From Bifidobacterium breve (GTDB lineage: Bacteria; Actinomycetota; Acidimicrobiia; IMCC26256; JAENVU01), in assembly GCA_945865605.1 (NCBI GenBank), contig CAMBEL010000013.1:1-46624 (forward strand): a stretch of DNA of 46,624 nucleotides. The letters run 5' to 3'. Each line of letters opens with the position of its first letter. The stretch's first letter is position 1. Made by a program: the position numbers and the translations under genes. Under the pieces are notes generated by a model, which was not told the origin of the DNA, did no database searches, and saw only the letters and a program-made list of their open reading frames with translations. Shown here piece after piece: positions 8,229-16,132 of this stretch.

Positions 8229-8642
8229 TCACGGCGACACGGGGCGGAATTGGACGATCGTGATCTCGTCGCTAATGGCCTGAAAGACGGTTTCGAGTTG
8301 CATGCCGATCTCTAGGCGTTCGAGATCACACTCGACAACGTTTGTCATCATCCGCGGACCTTCTTCTAGATCGACAACTGCGGCAACGTATGGCACGCGA
8401 TCGGGGAATGGCGGAAGGTCGTTACGACGCACGATCGAGAATGTGTAGAGCGTCGCACGACCGCTCGCCTCAACCCATTCGACATTGGTATCCCAGCAGT
8501 GCGGGCAGAACGGGCGCGGATAGAAGTGGTGTTTCCCACAGGCCTTGCACACCTTGATTACTAGGACTCCGGCGCTAGCACCGTCCCAAAATGGTTGGGT
8601 TTCCGCTTCTGGTGTCGGGAGATCGAACCGCATGGTGCTCAC
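8229..8642 (-). CDS. Second DUF35 OB-fold/zinc-ribbon protein
   Basis: This is a 137-residue protein with zinc ribbon CKACGKHHFYPRPFCPHC (residues about 33-50) and a C-terminal OB fold. The order and length match DUF35 proteins that associate with thiolases or MaoC hydratases. It starts with GTG at 8642 (an in-frame ATG lies three codons later). It is 9 bp downstream of a MaoC gene and upstream of the CMD-like gene. Having two DUF35 proteins in one operon suggests one serves the MaoC hydratase and one the thiolase, like the separate partners in the mycobacterial igr operon. Which pairs with which is inference. Confidence 0.85.
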   Translation of the reverse strand: MSTMRFDLPTPEAETQPFWDGASAGVLVIKVCKACGKHHFYPRPFCPHCWDTNVEWVEASGRATLYTFSIVRRNDLPPFPDRVPYVAAVVDLEEGPRMMTNVVECDLERLEIGMQLETVFQAISDEITIVQFRPVSP

Positions 8643-8651
8643 GGCAGTAGA

Positions 8652-9077
8652 TCAGGCACGCGACGGGAGCGAGGCCACCGCGGTGCCGGTGATTTTGGGC
8701 TCCCCGTCTTGATTCGTCACTGAGCAATCGAGGTCTAGGCGGTGCTCTCCGTCTTCGTCATAGGTGCGAGTGACCGAAACGTGAGTGGTGAGCACTTCGC
8801 CCGGCCAGGTCTGCTTGGTAAAGCGGATCTTGTAATTGCGAAGGTTGCCCACACCGACATAGTCGGTAAGCGCCTTTCCGAGAAAACCAGCGGTGAACAT
8901 TCCGTGGCCAAAAACGCTCGGCAGACCCGACGCCTGCGCCACGACTTCATCGTGATGCATCGGATTGAAATCGCCTGATGCCCCGGCATACGTGACTAAA
9001 TCCGTACGCGTGAGTTCATGGCTGAACTCGGCAGCTTGGTCGCCTGTTGCAAAGTCATCGAAAAAGCGGTCACTCAT
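8652..9077 (-). CDS. MaoC-type enoyl-CoA hydratase
   Basis: This 141-residue single hot-dog domain carries the hydratase-2 signature YAGASGDFNPMHHDE, with its catalytic Asp and His, followed by GLPSVFGHGM. It adds water to a 2-enoyl-CoA made by an acyl-CoA dehydrogenase. The clean ATG start (MSDRFFDDF) and the length match stand-alone MaoC proteins that work as dimers or with a DUF35 partner. It is the first gene of the leftward cluster MaoC, DUF35, CMD-like, DUF35, thiolase. About 200 bp upstream on the same strand lies the double ACAD, which would provide the enoyl-CoA. Confidence 0.9.
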   Translation of the reverse strand: MSDRFFDDFATGDQAAEFSHELTRTDLVTYAGASGDFNPMHHDEVVAQASGLPSVFGHGMFTAGFLGKALTDYVGVGNLRNYKIRFTKQTWPGEVLTTHVSVTRTYDEDGEHRLDLDCSVTNQDGEPKITGTAVASLPSRA

Positions 9078-9283
9078 AAGGGACTAGTGCTACCCGCAAA
9101 ACCCACGAAGGTCAAACCCAAGCCCATGGGCGTTTGTCGGAGAATGCACCGCCAAGGTGCGCTGGGCGAAAAACGGGGAAGTTTAAGGGGAAGCGAATGC
9201 GCGTGTCCTGCTGGCGTCGGCTGCAACCGTACACCCGCCGTTCGTTTTGCGCGGCGGCCCACTTAACCCCCGAGCAGTTCTGG
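9078..9283. other. 206-bp intergenic stretch without a convincing gene
   Basis: This lies between the double ACAD and the MaoC gene on the same strand. It contains two weak stem-loops: GCACC/GGTGC (5-bp arms) near 9145-9160 and CCGCCG/CGGCGG (6-bp arms, 11-base loop) near 9233-9255. Neither is followed by a T-run on the coding strand, so terminator function is doubtful. No recognisable protein is encoded. Confidence 0.5.
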
Positions 9284-11458
9284 CTATGGGTCTCTTGGTA
9301 GGCCTAGAACTCTTTCGGCGATGATATTGCGCTGTATCTCGCTCGTGCCGCCTGCGATCGTGAGATTTCGAGTGAACAGAAATTGATGCGCCCACCCCAT
9401 CGAGGTCCCCTCGAAGATTGCACCCTTCGCTCCACACAATCCGAGCCCTACTTCTTGCACGCGCTGATCATGTTCGACGCCCAAGAGTTTGCGCACCGAA
9501 GCCTCCGAACCAGATGGATCCGCGCCGCCCAGAGCCGTGAGCGTTAGGCGAAACCCGAGAACTGCGAGCGCATAGTCGCGCGCAACGAGATCGCCGACTT
9601 CCACAAGCACCGCCGTGTCGCGTTCAAGACCCTGCTCCCTGATCGCGTCCAACACGCCGCGTACGCCCCTGCCGAGGGTAGCGCCGCTGCCCATAAATAC
9701 TCGCTCGTTCGCAAGCGAAGTGCGGGTGGCGCGCCAACCGTCATGTTCCAGACCCACCAAGCAGTCATCAGGCACGAACACATCGTTGAAAAACACTTCG
9801 TTGAAAAACGCGTGACCCGTGAGCTCGCGCAATGGGCGTACATCAATGCCCGGTGTTTTCATGTCGAGCATGAAAAACGAGATCCCGTTGTGCTTCGGCG
9901 CTTCGGGGTTCGTACGAGCAAGAAGAATGCCCCAGTCAGCCGATTCGGCCATCGAGGTCCACACCTTTTGACCGTTGACTATCCAACCACCTTCTATTCG
10001 TTCCGCCTTAGTGGTCAGCGCCGCAAGGTCTGATCCCGCTTCAGGTTCGCTGAACAACTGACACCAGTTGATCTCTCCGCGAAGGGTCGGTGGAATCCAG
10101 CGTTCCTGTTGTTCGAGCGTTCCGTAGACCATCAACGGCGGAAGCGCCCATGCACCCACCATGATTCCCGGCCGCACGATCTTTGCAGCACGGAACTCGG
10201 CATCGATAACGAGTTGTTCGATTGCACCAGCATCGCGGCCCCACGGACGCGGCCACTGAGGCGCTATGTAGCCATCGTCGGCAAGCCTTCGACGTTGCTC
10301 CGCTGCATCGAGGGAGCTGACCTCACTCAAGAATGAGCGCACGTCATCGCGAAGTTCCTCTGCCTCGGGCGGCAACTCAAGCGACAGGCGACGCTGCGTG
10401 CCACGAAGCGCGCACTCCGTTGCGCGTTCCTTCCAGATTGCAGAGGAACCGAGCAGTGCTCGCGTCGCGAGTGCGCGCCGCAAATACACATGCGCGTCGT
10501 GCAGCCATGTGAACCCGACCCCTCCCAGGACCTGCACACAATCCTTGGCGGTTTCCAAGAAACCATCGATCGACAATGCTGCAGCCGAGGCCGCTGCGAA
10601 GGAAGCCGTACCGGGATCTTGCGCCGCGCCAGCTGCATCCCAAACCGCAGCGCGTGCTAGTTCGGTGCGTGCCAGCATGTTGGCGCAGCGATGTTTGACC
10701 CCTTGGAATTGCCCGATCGGCCGTCCGAACTGCATCCGGTCTTTTGCGTACGCGGCCGCCGTATCTACACACCACTGAGACGCGCCAATGGCCTCGGCTG
10801 AGAACAAAACGGCTGCCAGATCTCGCACGATGTTCACGGGGAGATCGGTGAGCACGCGACTGATTGGCAAGGCGACATCGACGGTTACTTCCGCAACCCG
10901 CCGCGTCGGATCGATCGACGGAAGTTCTCGAGCGTCAAACTCCCCCGCCAACAACACAACCCAAGTCCCACCGGCATCCGCGATTACTAACTCGGCGAGA
11001 TGGCCGGAGAGCACCGGAGCGATCATCCCGCGAACCATGAATGTGCCGTCGTCGCGCATCTCTCCGTCTAGTGATCCCGCCATGGCGACCGTGCCGACGA
11101 AACCTCCTGCCGCGAGTCCAGACAAGTATTCACCCGCGTCCGTGACACCAGCGTCGACAGCCGCTTGCAACACGGCCGCCGCTAAAACGTGTCCAAGAAT
11201 TGGTCCTGGTGCTCCAGCGCGCCCTAATTCTTCTAGAACAATCGAGAGTTCGACGAGCGAATAACCCTCACCGTCGTGCGATTCACCAACATGTATCCCA
11301 GCCCAACCCTGTCCCAACAGGTCCTGCCAAAAAACCGGCAATATCTCGGTTTCCGCATCGAGTGCAGCACGCAGCACTGAAGGCGAACAGTGTCGTTCGG
11401 ACCAGCCACGAACCGCGTCCTGCAACGCGCAGTGTTCGTCGGTTATTCCGATCGGCAT
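9284..11458 (-). CDS. Tandem (fused) acyl-CoA dehydrogenase, FadE34-like
   Basis: At 724 residues this is twice the normal ACAD length. The N-terminal half (about 1-350) has the small-subunit pattern: AAYAKDRMQFGRPIGQFQGV, then QVLGGVGFTWLHDAHVYLRR. The C-terminal half (about 365-724) has the canonical pattern: QLFSEPEAGSDLAALTTKA, VNGQKVWTSMAESADW and the ending GGTSEIQRNIIAERVLG. This is the layout of FadE34 of Mycobacterium tuberculosis, about 711 residues, a fused heterodimer acting on sterol side chains. It matches the unfused pairs at 2448-4863 and 44767-46624. A TAGAAT box ends 6 nt before the ATG, indicating a leaderless message. The substrate is inferred. Confidence 0.92.
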   Translation of the reverse strand: MPIGITDEHCALQDAVRGWSERHCSPSVLRAALDAETEILPVFWQDLLGQGWAGIHVGESHDGEGYSLVELSIVLEELGRAGAPGPILGHVLAAAVLQAAVDAGVTDAGEYLSGLAAGGFVGTVAMAGSLDGEMRDDGTFMVRGMIAPVLSGHLAELVIADAGGTWVVLLAGEFDARELPSIDPTRRVAEVTVDVALPISRVLTDLPVNIVRDLAAVLFSAEAIGASQWCVDTAAAYAKDRMQFGRPIGQFQGVKHRCANMLARTELARAAVWDAAGAAQDPGTASFAAASAAALSIDGFLETAKDCVQVLGGVGFTWLHDAHVYLRRALATRALLGSSAIWKERATECALRGTQRRLSLELPPEAEELRDDVRSFLSEVSSLDAAEQRRRLADDGYIAPQWPRPWGRDAGAIEQLVIDAEFRAAKIVRPGIMVGAWALPPLMVYGTLEQQERWIPPTLRGEINWCQLFSEPEAGSDLAALTTKAERIEGGWIVNGQKVWTSMAESADWGILLARTNPEAPKHNGISFFMLDMKTPGIDVRPLRELTGHAFFNEVFFNDVFVPDDCLVGLEHDGWRATRTSLANERVFMGSGATLGRGVRGVLDAIREQGLERDTAVLVEVGDLVARDYALAVLGFRLTLTALGGADPSGSEASVRKLLGVEHDQRVQEVGLGLCGAKGAIFEGTSMGWAHQFLFTRNLTIAGGTSEIQRNIIAERVLGLPRDP

Positions 11459-11464
11459 GCGGCG

Positions 11465-11470
11465 ATTCTA
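11465..11470 (-). promoter_or_regulatory. -10 box TAGAAT, leaderless promoter of the tandem ACAD
   Basis: TAGAAT on the minus strand ends 6 nt before the ATG at 11458, so transcription would begin at the start codon. No ribosome-binding site precedes the ATG. Confidence 0.55.
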
Positions 11471-11502
11471 CGGATGCTTCGGAGCCGTGGTCCGATTGGC
11501 CC

Positions 11503-11508
11503 TACGCT
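11503..11508 (+). promoter_or_regulatory. -10-like box TACGCT, leaderless promoter of the D-aminoacylase-like gene
   Basis: TACGCT ends 6 nt before the GTG at 11515. It is back to back with the divergent leaderless box at 11465-11470 inside a 56-bp intergenic region. Confidence 0.5.
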
Positions 11509-11514
11509 GACGGC

Positions 11515-13233
11515 GTGCATCAATTAGTCATCACCGGCGGAATGGTCATTGACGGTACGGGTGCGCCAGCACGCCAGGCAGACATTGCCGTCGACAACGG
11601 AATCATCACCGAGGTTGGCAAAATTGCCGACCGTGCAGCCCACGAAGTCATCGACGCAACTGACCTCTTGGTCACTCCGGGATTCGTTGACGTGCACACG
11701 CATTTCGATGGACAGGTCACGTGGGATCCCCTGCTCACTCCAACTTGCTGGCATGGCGTAACTACGGTCGTCATGGGCAACTGCGGCGTTGGCTTTGCTC
11801 CTGCGGCTCCCGAGAGCCACGAATGGCTCATAGGCCTCATGGAAGGCGTCGAGGACATCCCCGGAGCGGCATTGTCCGAAGGCATTCAGTGGGGATGGGA
11901 GACCTTTCCCGAATATCTCGACGTGCTCGGCCGCGTACCCAAGATGCTCGATGTCGGTACCCAAGTTCCGCACGGTGCTGTGCGCGGTTATGTGATGGGT
12001 GAGCGCGGCGCGAAGAACCAACCCGCTACGCCCGACGACATCGACGCGATGGCCGCCATAGTTCGCGAAGGTATCGAGGCCGGAGCTCTCGGATTCTCCA
12101 CATCACGAACGATCGCACATATGGCCATCGACGGTGAACCGGTTCCCGGCACATTCGCTGCAAATGATGAACTTTTCGGAATTGGCCGCGCGTTAGGTGA
12201 ACTCGGCAAAGGCACGTTCGAACTCGCGCCCGCTGGAGCTCTGGGTGAAGACCTCGCAGCACCAGAACGCGAGATGCAATGGATGCGCGAACTATCAGCC
12301 GAGATCGGTCGCACAGTCACCTATGCGCTGACCCAGAACGATCACGATCCCGACGCATGGAAACGGATGCTCAACCTTGCTTCCGACGCCGCTGCAGCGG
12401 GCGCGGACGTTCGGCCACAAGTAGGGGGGCGGCCGGTCTCGCTGCTCTTAGGGCTCGAAACATTTCATCCATTCGCATATTGCCCGAGTTGGCAAGTACT
12501 CGGGCTGCTCCCATTGCCAGAACGCGTTGCGCGACTCGGCGACCCAGATCTTCGGCGGAGTCTCATCGCGGAAGCAGCGAACCCTGACCCTGCACTCGCG
12601 CAGTTTCTCGACCCGGCAAGGGCATACCCGCTCGGCGACCCTCCCGATTACGAGCCCGACCCTTCGCAAAGCATCGCAGCGCGCGCTTCGCGTGAAGGCC
12701 GCGATGTCTACGACCTCTATTACGACTTGTTGCTCGGCGATGGCGGCCGTGCATTAATTATGCGGCCATTACTCAACTACTCGTACGGCAATCTTGATCC
12801 CGTGAGAGAGATGCTCCTCCACCCCACTAGTGCGTGGGGCTTGGGTGACGGCGGCGCTCACTGTGGAACCACATGCGATGCCTCAACTCCAACATTCATG
12901 CTCACACATTGGGCGAGAGATCGCGACCACGATCGCATTCCTATCGAATGGATCGTGCGCAAGATGACAACTGAAACCGCAGCCCTATATGGGCTCGGCG
13001 ACAGAGGCGCATTGCGACCGGGGTTGCGCGCCGACATCAACGTTATCGACCACGCAGGCCTCAGACTCGGTGCACCTCACCTGCTCCACGATCTGCCTGG
13101 TGGCGCGCGGCGATTTATTCAGAAGTCAACAGGCTATGTAGCAACCGTTGTAAACGGACAGGTCACCTTGCGGAATGGCGAGGACACCGGAGCGCGGCCA
13201 GGTGCACTCATCCGAGGTGCGCGCGGCGCGTAG
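11515..13233 (+). CDS. D-aminoacylase/N-acyl-D-amino-acid deacylase-family amidohydrolase
   Basis: This is a 572-residue metal-dependent hydrolase. It opens with the composite-barrel signature [20 protein letters not shown], then [11 protein letters not shown] (metal ligands H61 and H63), [10 protein letters not shown] (C90, the bridging Cys of D-aminoacylases) and, near the end, [13 protein letters not shown] with the catalytic-type Asp. The open frame extends upstream to 11200, but that part is antisense to the ACAD gene; the GTG at 11515 gives the standard N-terminus. In actinobacteria this branch is frequent in lipid-degradation regions and may act on compounds other than D-amino acids. 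The substrate is therefore uncertain. Confidence 0.87.
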   Translation: MHQLVITGGMVIDGTGAPARQADIAVDNGIITEVGKIADRAAHEVIDATDLLVTPGFVDVHTHFDGQVTWDPLLTPTCWHGVTTVVMGNCGVGFAPAAPESHEWLIGLMEGVEDIPGAALSEGIQWGWETFPEYLDVLGRVPKMLDVGTQVPHGAVRGYVMGERGAKNQPATPDDIDAMAAIVREGIEAGALGFSTSRTIAHMAIDGEPVPGTFAANDELFGIGRALGELGKGTFELAPAGALGEDLAAPEREMQWMRELSAEIGRTVTYALTQNDHDPDAWKRMLNLASDAAAAGADVRPQVGGRPVSLLLGLETFHPFAYCPSWQVLGLLPLPERVARLGDPDLRRSLIAEAANPDPALAQFLDPARAYPLGDPPDYEPDPSQSIAARASREGRDVYDLYYDLLLGDGGRALIMRPLLNYSYGNLDPVREMLLHPTSAWGLGDGGAHCGTTCDASTPTFMLTHWARDRDHDRIPIEWIVRKMTTETAALYGLGDRGALRPGLRADINVIDHAGLRLGAPHLLHDLPGGARRFIQKSTGYVATVVNGQVTLRNGEDTGARPGALIRGARGA

Positions 13234-13243
13234 TCCCTGCCTC

Positions 13244-14560
13244 TTATTTCGAGGCTGGGCGCAATGGCGCTCCCATGGCGCGGCGGCGATCTATCAATTC
13301 TGCAAGCTTTGTGTTTCCCGCTACGCGTTGCTCGTCTGCTTCCGCTGGAGACAACTCGGCCGGTTCAGTTGTTACGAACGGCCCAGCGACCGGACCATCG
13401 AAGCCGCGCAACTCCATGCGCGTTCGAGTTATTTGGGAAGTCAATTCTCCCGCTTCATTATTGAGGTCAAGCAAAATATCGGCCGCACGCATGTAGCCGT
13501 AATCAACTGACGCTGCGATCAAGCAGGGATCCACCGACAACCCATCGTGCACGTCGAACTCCGGCATGATGCACTCGACCCTCCCTTTCCAGGCATCCGT
13601 TCGTTCAAGTTCTTTATGCAGCGTCTCGTCCGGCGATATGTCCGAGCTAATGCGCCGAGCGAGGTCGAGAAGGCCGCGGTCTTCAACATCGGAAATTGTG
13701 GGTATCCCGGGAGCAGAGGCCACCACCCCGAACACGACTCCCGAACTACCGAGCAACGACATTGCAGGTTTAAGGGGAAGTATTTCTCGCACTCCTGCAT
13801 CGATGTAATGCTCGTTGCCGATCCTCGTTGGAGGGAATATCAATGGGATCGAAGACGACGCGAACGCCGCTTCGACAATGCCCACCGGCGGAAGACCGAG
13901 ATCCGCTCCCTCACGGCTCAACAACGCGCCGGATTCGGTCACGTAACGGAGATCACCCGTTTCGAGGCACACCATTCCAATCCGTAGAGCTATGCCCGAC
14001 GTAGCGATCAGTTCGGGACGAAGATGTCCCTCCAACCTCGCCCGTATCGGATCGTTGCGTAACAACGAGCGCGCGCGCAGCGCCGTACGAACGGCTTCGA
14101 GGGTGCCATCTGTGTCGGGAGGATTGCGCACGATCTCACCGAGCATCCTCATCACTACGCGCGCCTGACTACCGGCTGCACCATGTTCGGCAGCGCGACC
14201 ACGGATCTCAGATGCCCACGCAGAATGTGCACGCAGTTTTTCTAACCATGGATCCGCGAGCCATAGGTCAGAATTCGTGCGTAGTCCCAACCAGATGCCA
14301 GCTAACTCGTCAATCGAGCGCGACGCACCGGCGGAAGATTGCCCCTCAGCAAGTTTCGCTCCATTGATCGCACCGACAGAAGAACCGCATACGACCTTCG
14401 GCGCGATTCCGACGACGTCATACAGGAACAGCAACGCTCCGGCTTGGAAACTGCCCTGGGAACCGCCACCGCTCAGAGCGAGTGCCACAGGATGACGCCG
14501 CACCGAACGACGAAGGCTTGCGAGTGATCTGCGCGCGCCACGCGAGAGACGGTCTGACAT
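13244..14560 (-). CDS. Patatin-like phospholipase/esterase
   Basis: This 438-residue protein has a patatin domain: oxyanion-hole SGGGSQGSFQAG (30-41), nucleophile elbow CGSSVG with Ser61, and the catalytic Asp in HYIDAGVRE. The basic N-terminal 23 residues are not a signal peptide, so it is probably a cytosolic or membrane-associated lipid hydrolase. The frame is open upstream to 14695, but that part overlaps the ferredoxin; the ATG at 14560 lies 10 bp after the ferredoxin stop and gives a normal length. It converges with the amidohydrolase, 10 bp away. It may release fatty acids or open lactones for the neighbouring acyl-CoA enzymes (inference). Confidence 0.88.
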   Translation of the reverse strand: MSDRLSRGARRSLASLRRSVRRHPVALALSGGGSQGSFQAGALLFLYDVVGIAPKVVCGSSVGAINGAKLAEGQSSAGASRSIDELAGIWLGLRTNSDLWLADPWLEKLRAHSAWASEIRGRAAEHGAAGSQARVVMRMLGEIVRNPPDTDGTLEAVRTALRARSLLRNDPIRARLEGHLRPELIATSGIALRIGMVCLETGDLRYVTESGALLSREGADLGLPPVGIVEAAFASSSIPLIFPPTRIGNEHYIDAGVREILPLKPAMSLLGSSGVVFGVVASAPGIPTISDVEDRGLLDLARRISSDISPDETLHKELERTDAWKGRVECIMPEFDVHDGLSVDPCLIAASVDYGYMRAADILLDLNNEAGELTSQITRTRMELRGFDGPVAGPFVTTEPAELSPAEADEQRVAGNTKLAELIDRRRAMGAPLRPASK

Positions 14561-14570
14561 TGCATAGCCC

Positions 14571-14780
14571 CTAAACGATTTTCTCGCCATCGCGCGATAC
14601 GGAAATCGCCTGAGTCGGACACCCTTGCGCGGCGAGAATCGCTTTGTCCTCCGGGTCACCAGTGGCGTCGATGATGATCGCAACACCGTCGTCATCTAGA
14701 TCGAATGTGGCAGGCGCCCAAAATGAACAGTTTCCCGACCCCATGCACACTTCACGGTTTATTGCGATATCGATTGCCAC
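14571..14780 (-). CDS. [3Fe-4S] ferredoxin, probable P450 redox partner
   Basis: This is a 69-residue ferredoxin with only three cluster cysteines: C12 and C18 in VCMGSGNC and C54 in QGCPTQAI. That is the CX5C...CP pattern of actinobacterial [3Fe-4S] ferredoxins that feed cytochromes P450. I chose the GTG at 14780 because AAAGG lies 7 nt upstream and the length is typical; a TTG at 14810 would add ten residues. The patatin gene follows 10 bp downstream. The nearest P450 is at 16133-17320 and another is at 40281-41456, so this may serve either. No ferredoxin reductase gene is visible in the window. Confidence 0.88.
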   Translation of the reverse strand: MAIDIAINREVCMGSGNCSFWAPATFDLDDDGVAIIIDATGDPEDKAILAAQGCPTQAISVSRDGEKIV

Positions 14781-14846
14781 TCCATTGCCTTTCGATTTTG
14801 TAGGGAGCAAGTATCTAAGCCGGATACGACGCTACCGGAACCGCCG

Positions 14847-14852
14847 TACAAT
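14847..14852 (+). promoter_or_regulatory. -10 box TACAAT, leaderless promoter of the amidohydrolase
   Basis: TACAAT ends 5 nt before the GTG at 14858 and 8 nt before an adjacent ATG at 14861. It is the best match to a TATAAT-type box in the window. No ribosome-binding site lies between it and the start. Confidence 0.55.
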
Positions 14853-14857
14853 GCGGC

Positions 14858-16108
14858 GTGATGATCGAAAAGCAGTGGGACCTCAAGTGGCGGCGTAGCG
14901 ATCCCCATGAACTTCTAGCCGACCCCGCTCCGCGCGAAATCCGACACACGATCATCTCGGTGGACGACCATCTAGTCGAACCGCCTGGGATGTTCGATGG
15001 ACGACTGCCAAGCAAGTTGGCAGGCCTGGCGCCCAAGGTCGTTGAGACGGTTGAGGGGCATGAGGTGTGGGAGTTTGACGGACGCATTTACTTCCAGGTC
15101 GGACTCAATGCCGTCGTAGGACGTCCCCGCGAGGACTGGCTTGTCGAGCCGACCCGCTTCGAAGACATGCGACGCGGGTGTTACGACCCAGACGCGCGTG
15201 CGCGCGACATGGACATCAACGGCATCTGGGCATCTGTCAACTTCCCGAGCCAGATCACTGGCTTCTGCGGTGCAGTGTTCTCGCGATGCAACGATCAAGA
15301 CTTGGGCTTGGCTGTTACGCGCGCGTGGAATGATTGGTTCTTCGAGGAGTGGTACGGCGCGCAACCCGATCGCTTCGTTCCAATGGGAATCACATTTCTC
15401 GGCGACCCCGAACAAGGGGCTGCTGAAATCCGCCGCAATGCTGACCGTGGCTTCACCGCCGTGACACTCCCTGAGCAACCCCACCGCATAGGCATGCCAA
15501 GCATCTTTTCGGGATGGTGGGATCCAGTTATTGAGGCATGTGTTGATACCGAAACCGTGATCTGCTTGCACGTCGGATCTACAGGTACAGCGGAACTCCC
15601 TAACGATGCGCCGAGCGTTCCCCTAAGCGCGATCCTCTTCGGCCAGCAGTCACTCGCAGCTTGCGCGGAATGGCTGTGGTCGGGATACCCCGTCTCTTAT
15701 CCAAATCTGAAGATCGCGATGAGCGAAGGCGGGATCGGCTGGGTCGCGATGCTTCATGATCGCCTCGAGAACATCGTCCACCGCTCCGGATATGGGAGTT
15801 ACTTCCCCGGCGACGGATCAGTCGCACCCGCAGAGGTGTTGCACCGCAACTTCTGGTTCTGCACGCTCGATGATCCATCGACTCTCGTTACGCGCGACAT
15901 CGTCGGTGTCGACAAAATCATGTTCGAGACCGACTATCCGCACGGCGACGGCACTTGGCCAGATTCGCAACAGGTCTTCAGTGATGTGTTTGGCGCACTA
16001 CCGGCAGACGAGGTCGCCAAGATCAGCCACGAGACGGCAGCAGCGCTATTCAGGCACCCGCTTCCGCCGGCCAACAGCCCGCATGCAGCGGGAATGCGTC
16101 ACTTGTAG
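14858..16108 (+). CDS. Amidohydrolase 2-family TIM-barrel enzyme, paralogue A
   Basis: This is a 416-residue amidohydrolase of the amidohydrolase-2 (ACMSD-like) family, which includes metal-dependent hydrolases and decarboxylases. It shows SVDDHLVEPPGMFDG (first metal motif), CLHVGS (barrel His), MSEGGIGWV and FETDYPHGDGTWP (metal Asp). A close paralogue at 39001-40284 shares these blocks in the same order, including GLNAV-GRP and the DMD/DMN region. The first 30 residues carry an extra basic segment absent from the paralogue. Both copies sit beside a P450, here convergent and 24 bp away. The substrate is unknown; a joint role with the P450 is inferred from the repeated pairing. Confidence 0.87.
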   Translation: MMIEKQWDLKWRRSDPHELLADPAPREIRHTIISVDDHLVEPPGMFDGRLPSKLAGLAPKVVETVEGHEVWEFDGRIYFQVGLNAVVGRPREDWLVEPTRFEDMRRGCYDPDARARDMDINGIWASVNFPSQITGFCGAVFSRCNDQDLGLAVTRAWNDWFFEEWYGAQPDRFVPMGITFLGDPEQGAAEIRRNADRGFTAVTLPEQPHRIGMPSIFSGWWDPVIEACVDTETVICLHVGSTGTAELPNDAPSVPLSAILFGQQSLAACAEWLWSGYPVSYPNLKIAMSEGGIGWVAMLHDRLENIVHRSGYGSYFPGDGSVAPAEVLHRNFWFCTLDDPSTLVTRDIVGVDKIMFETDYPHGDGTWPDSQQVFSDVFGALPADEVAKISHETAAALFRHPLPPANSPHAAGMRHL

Positions 16109-16132
16109 TCGGCGCTGTTTCCCGCGATAGCC

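Noticed and set aside
9181-9193. GTTTAAGGGGAAG occurs here and at 13768-13780
   Set aside because: In 46 kb several shared 13-mers are expected by chance. One copy lies inside the patatin gene and there is no symmetry or shared context.
9145-9255. Stem-loops between the double ACAD and MaoC gene as terminators
   Set aside because: Short arms and no T-run on the relevant strand. They are mentioned only as contents of the gap.
11200-11514. Upstream extension of the D-aminoacylase frame by 105 codons
   Set aside because: The extension is antisense to the tandem ACAD coding region, has no domain, and the family N-terminus begins exactly at the GTG at 11515.
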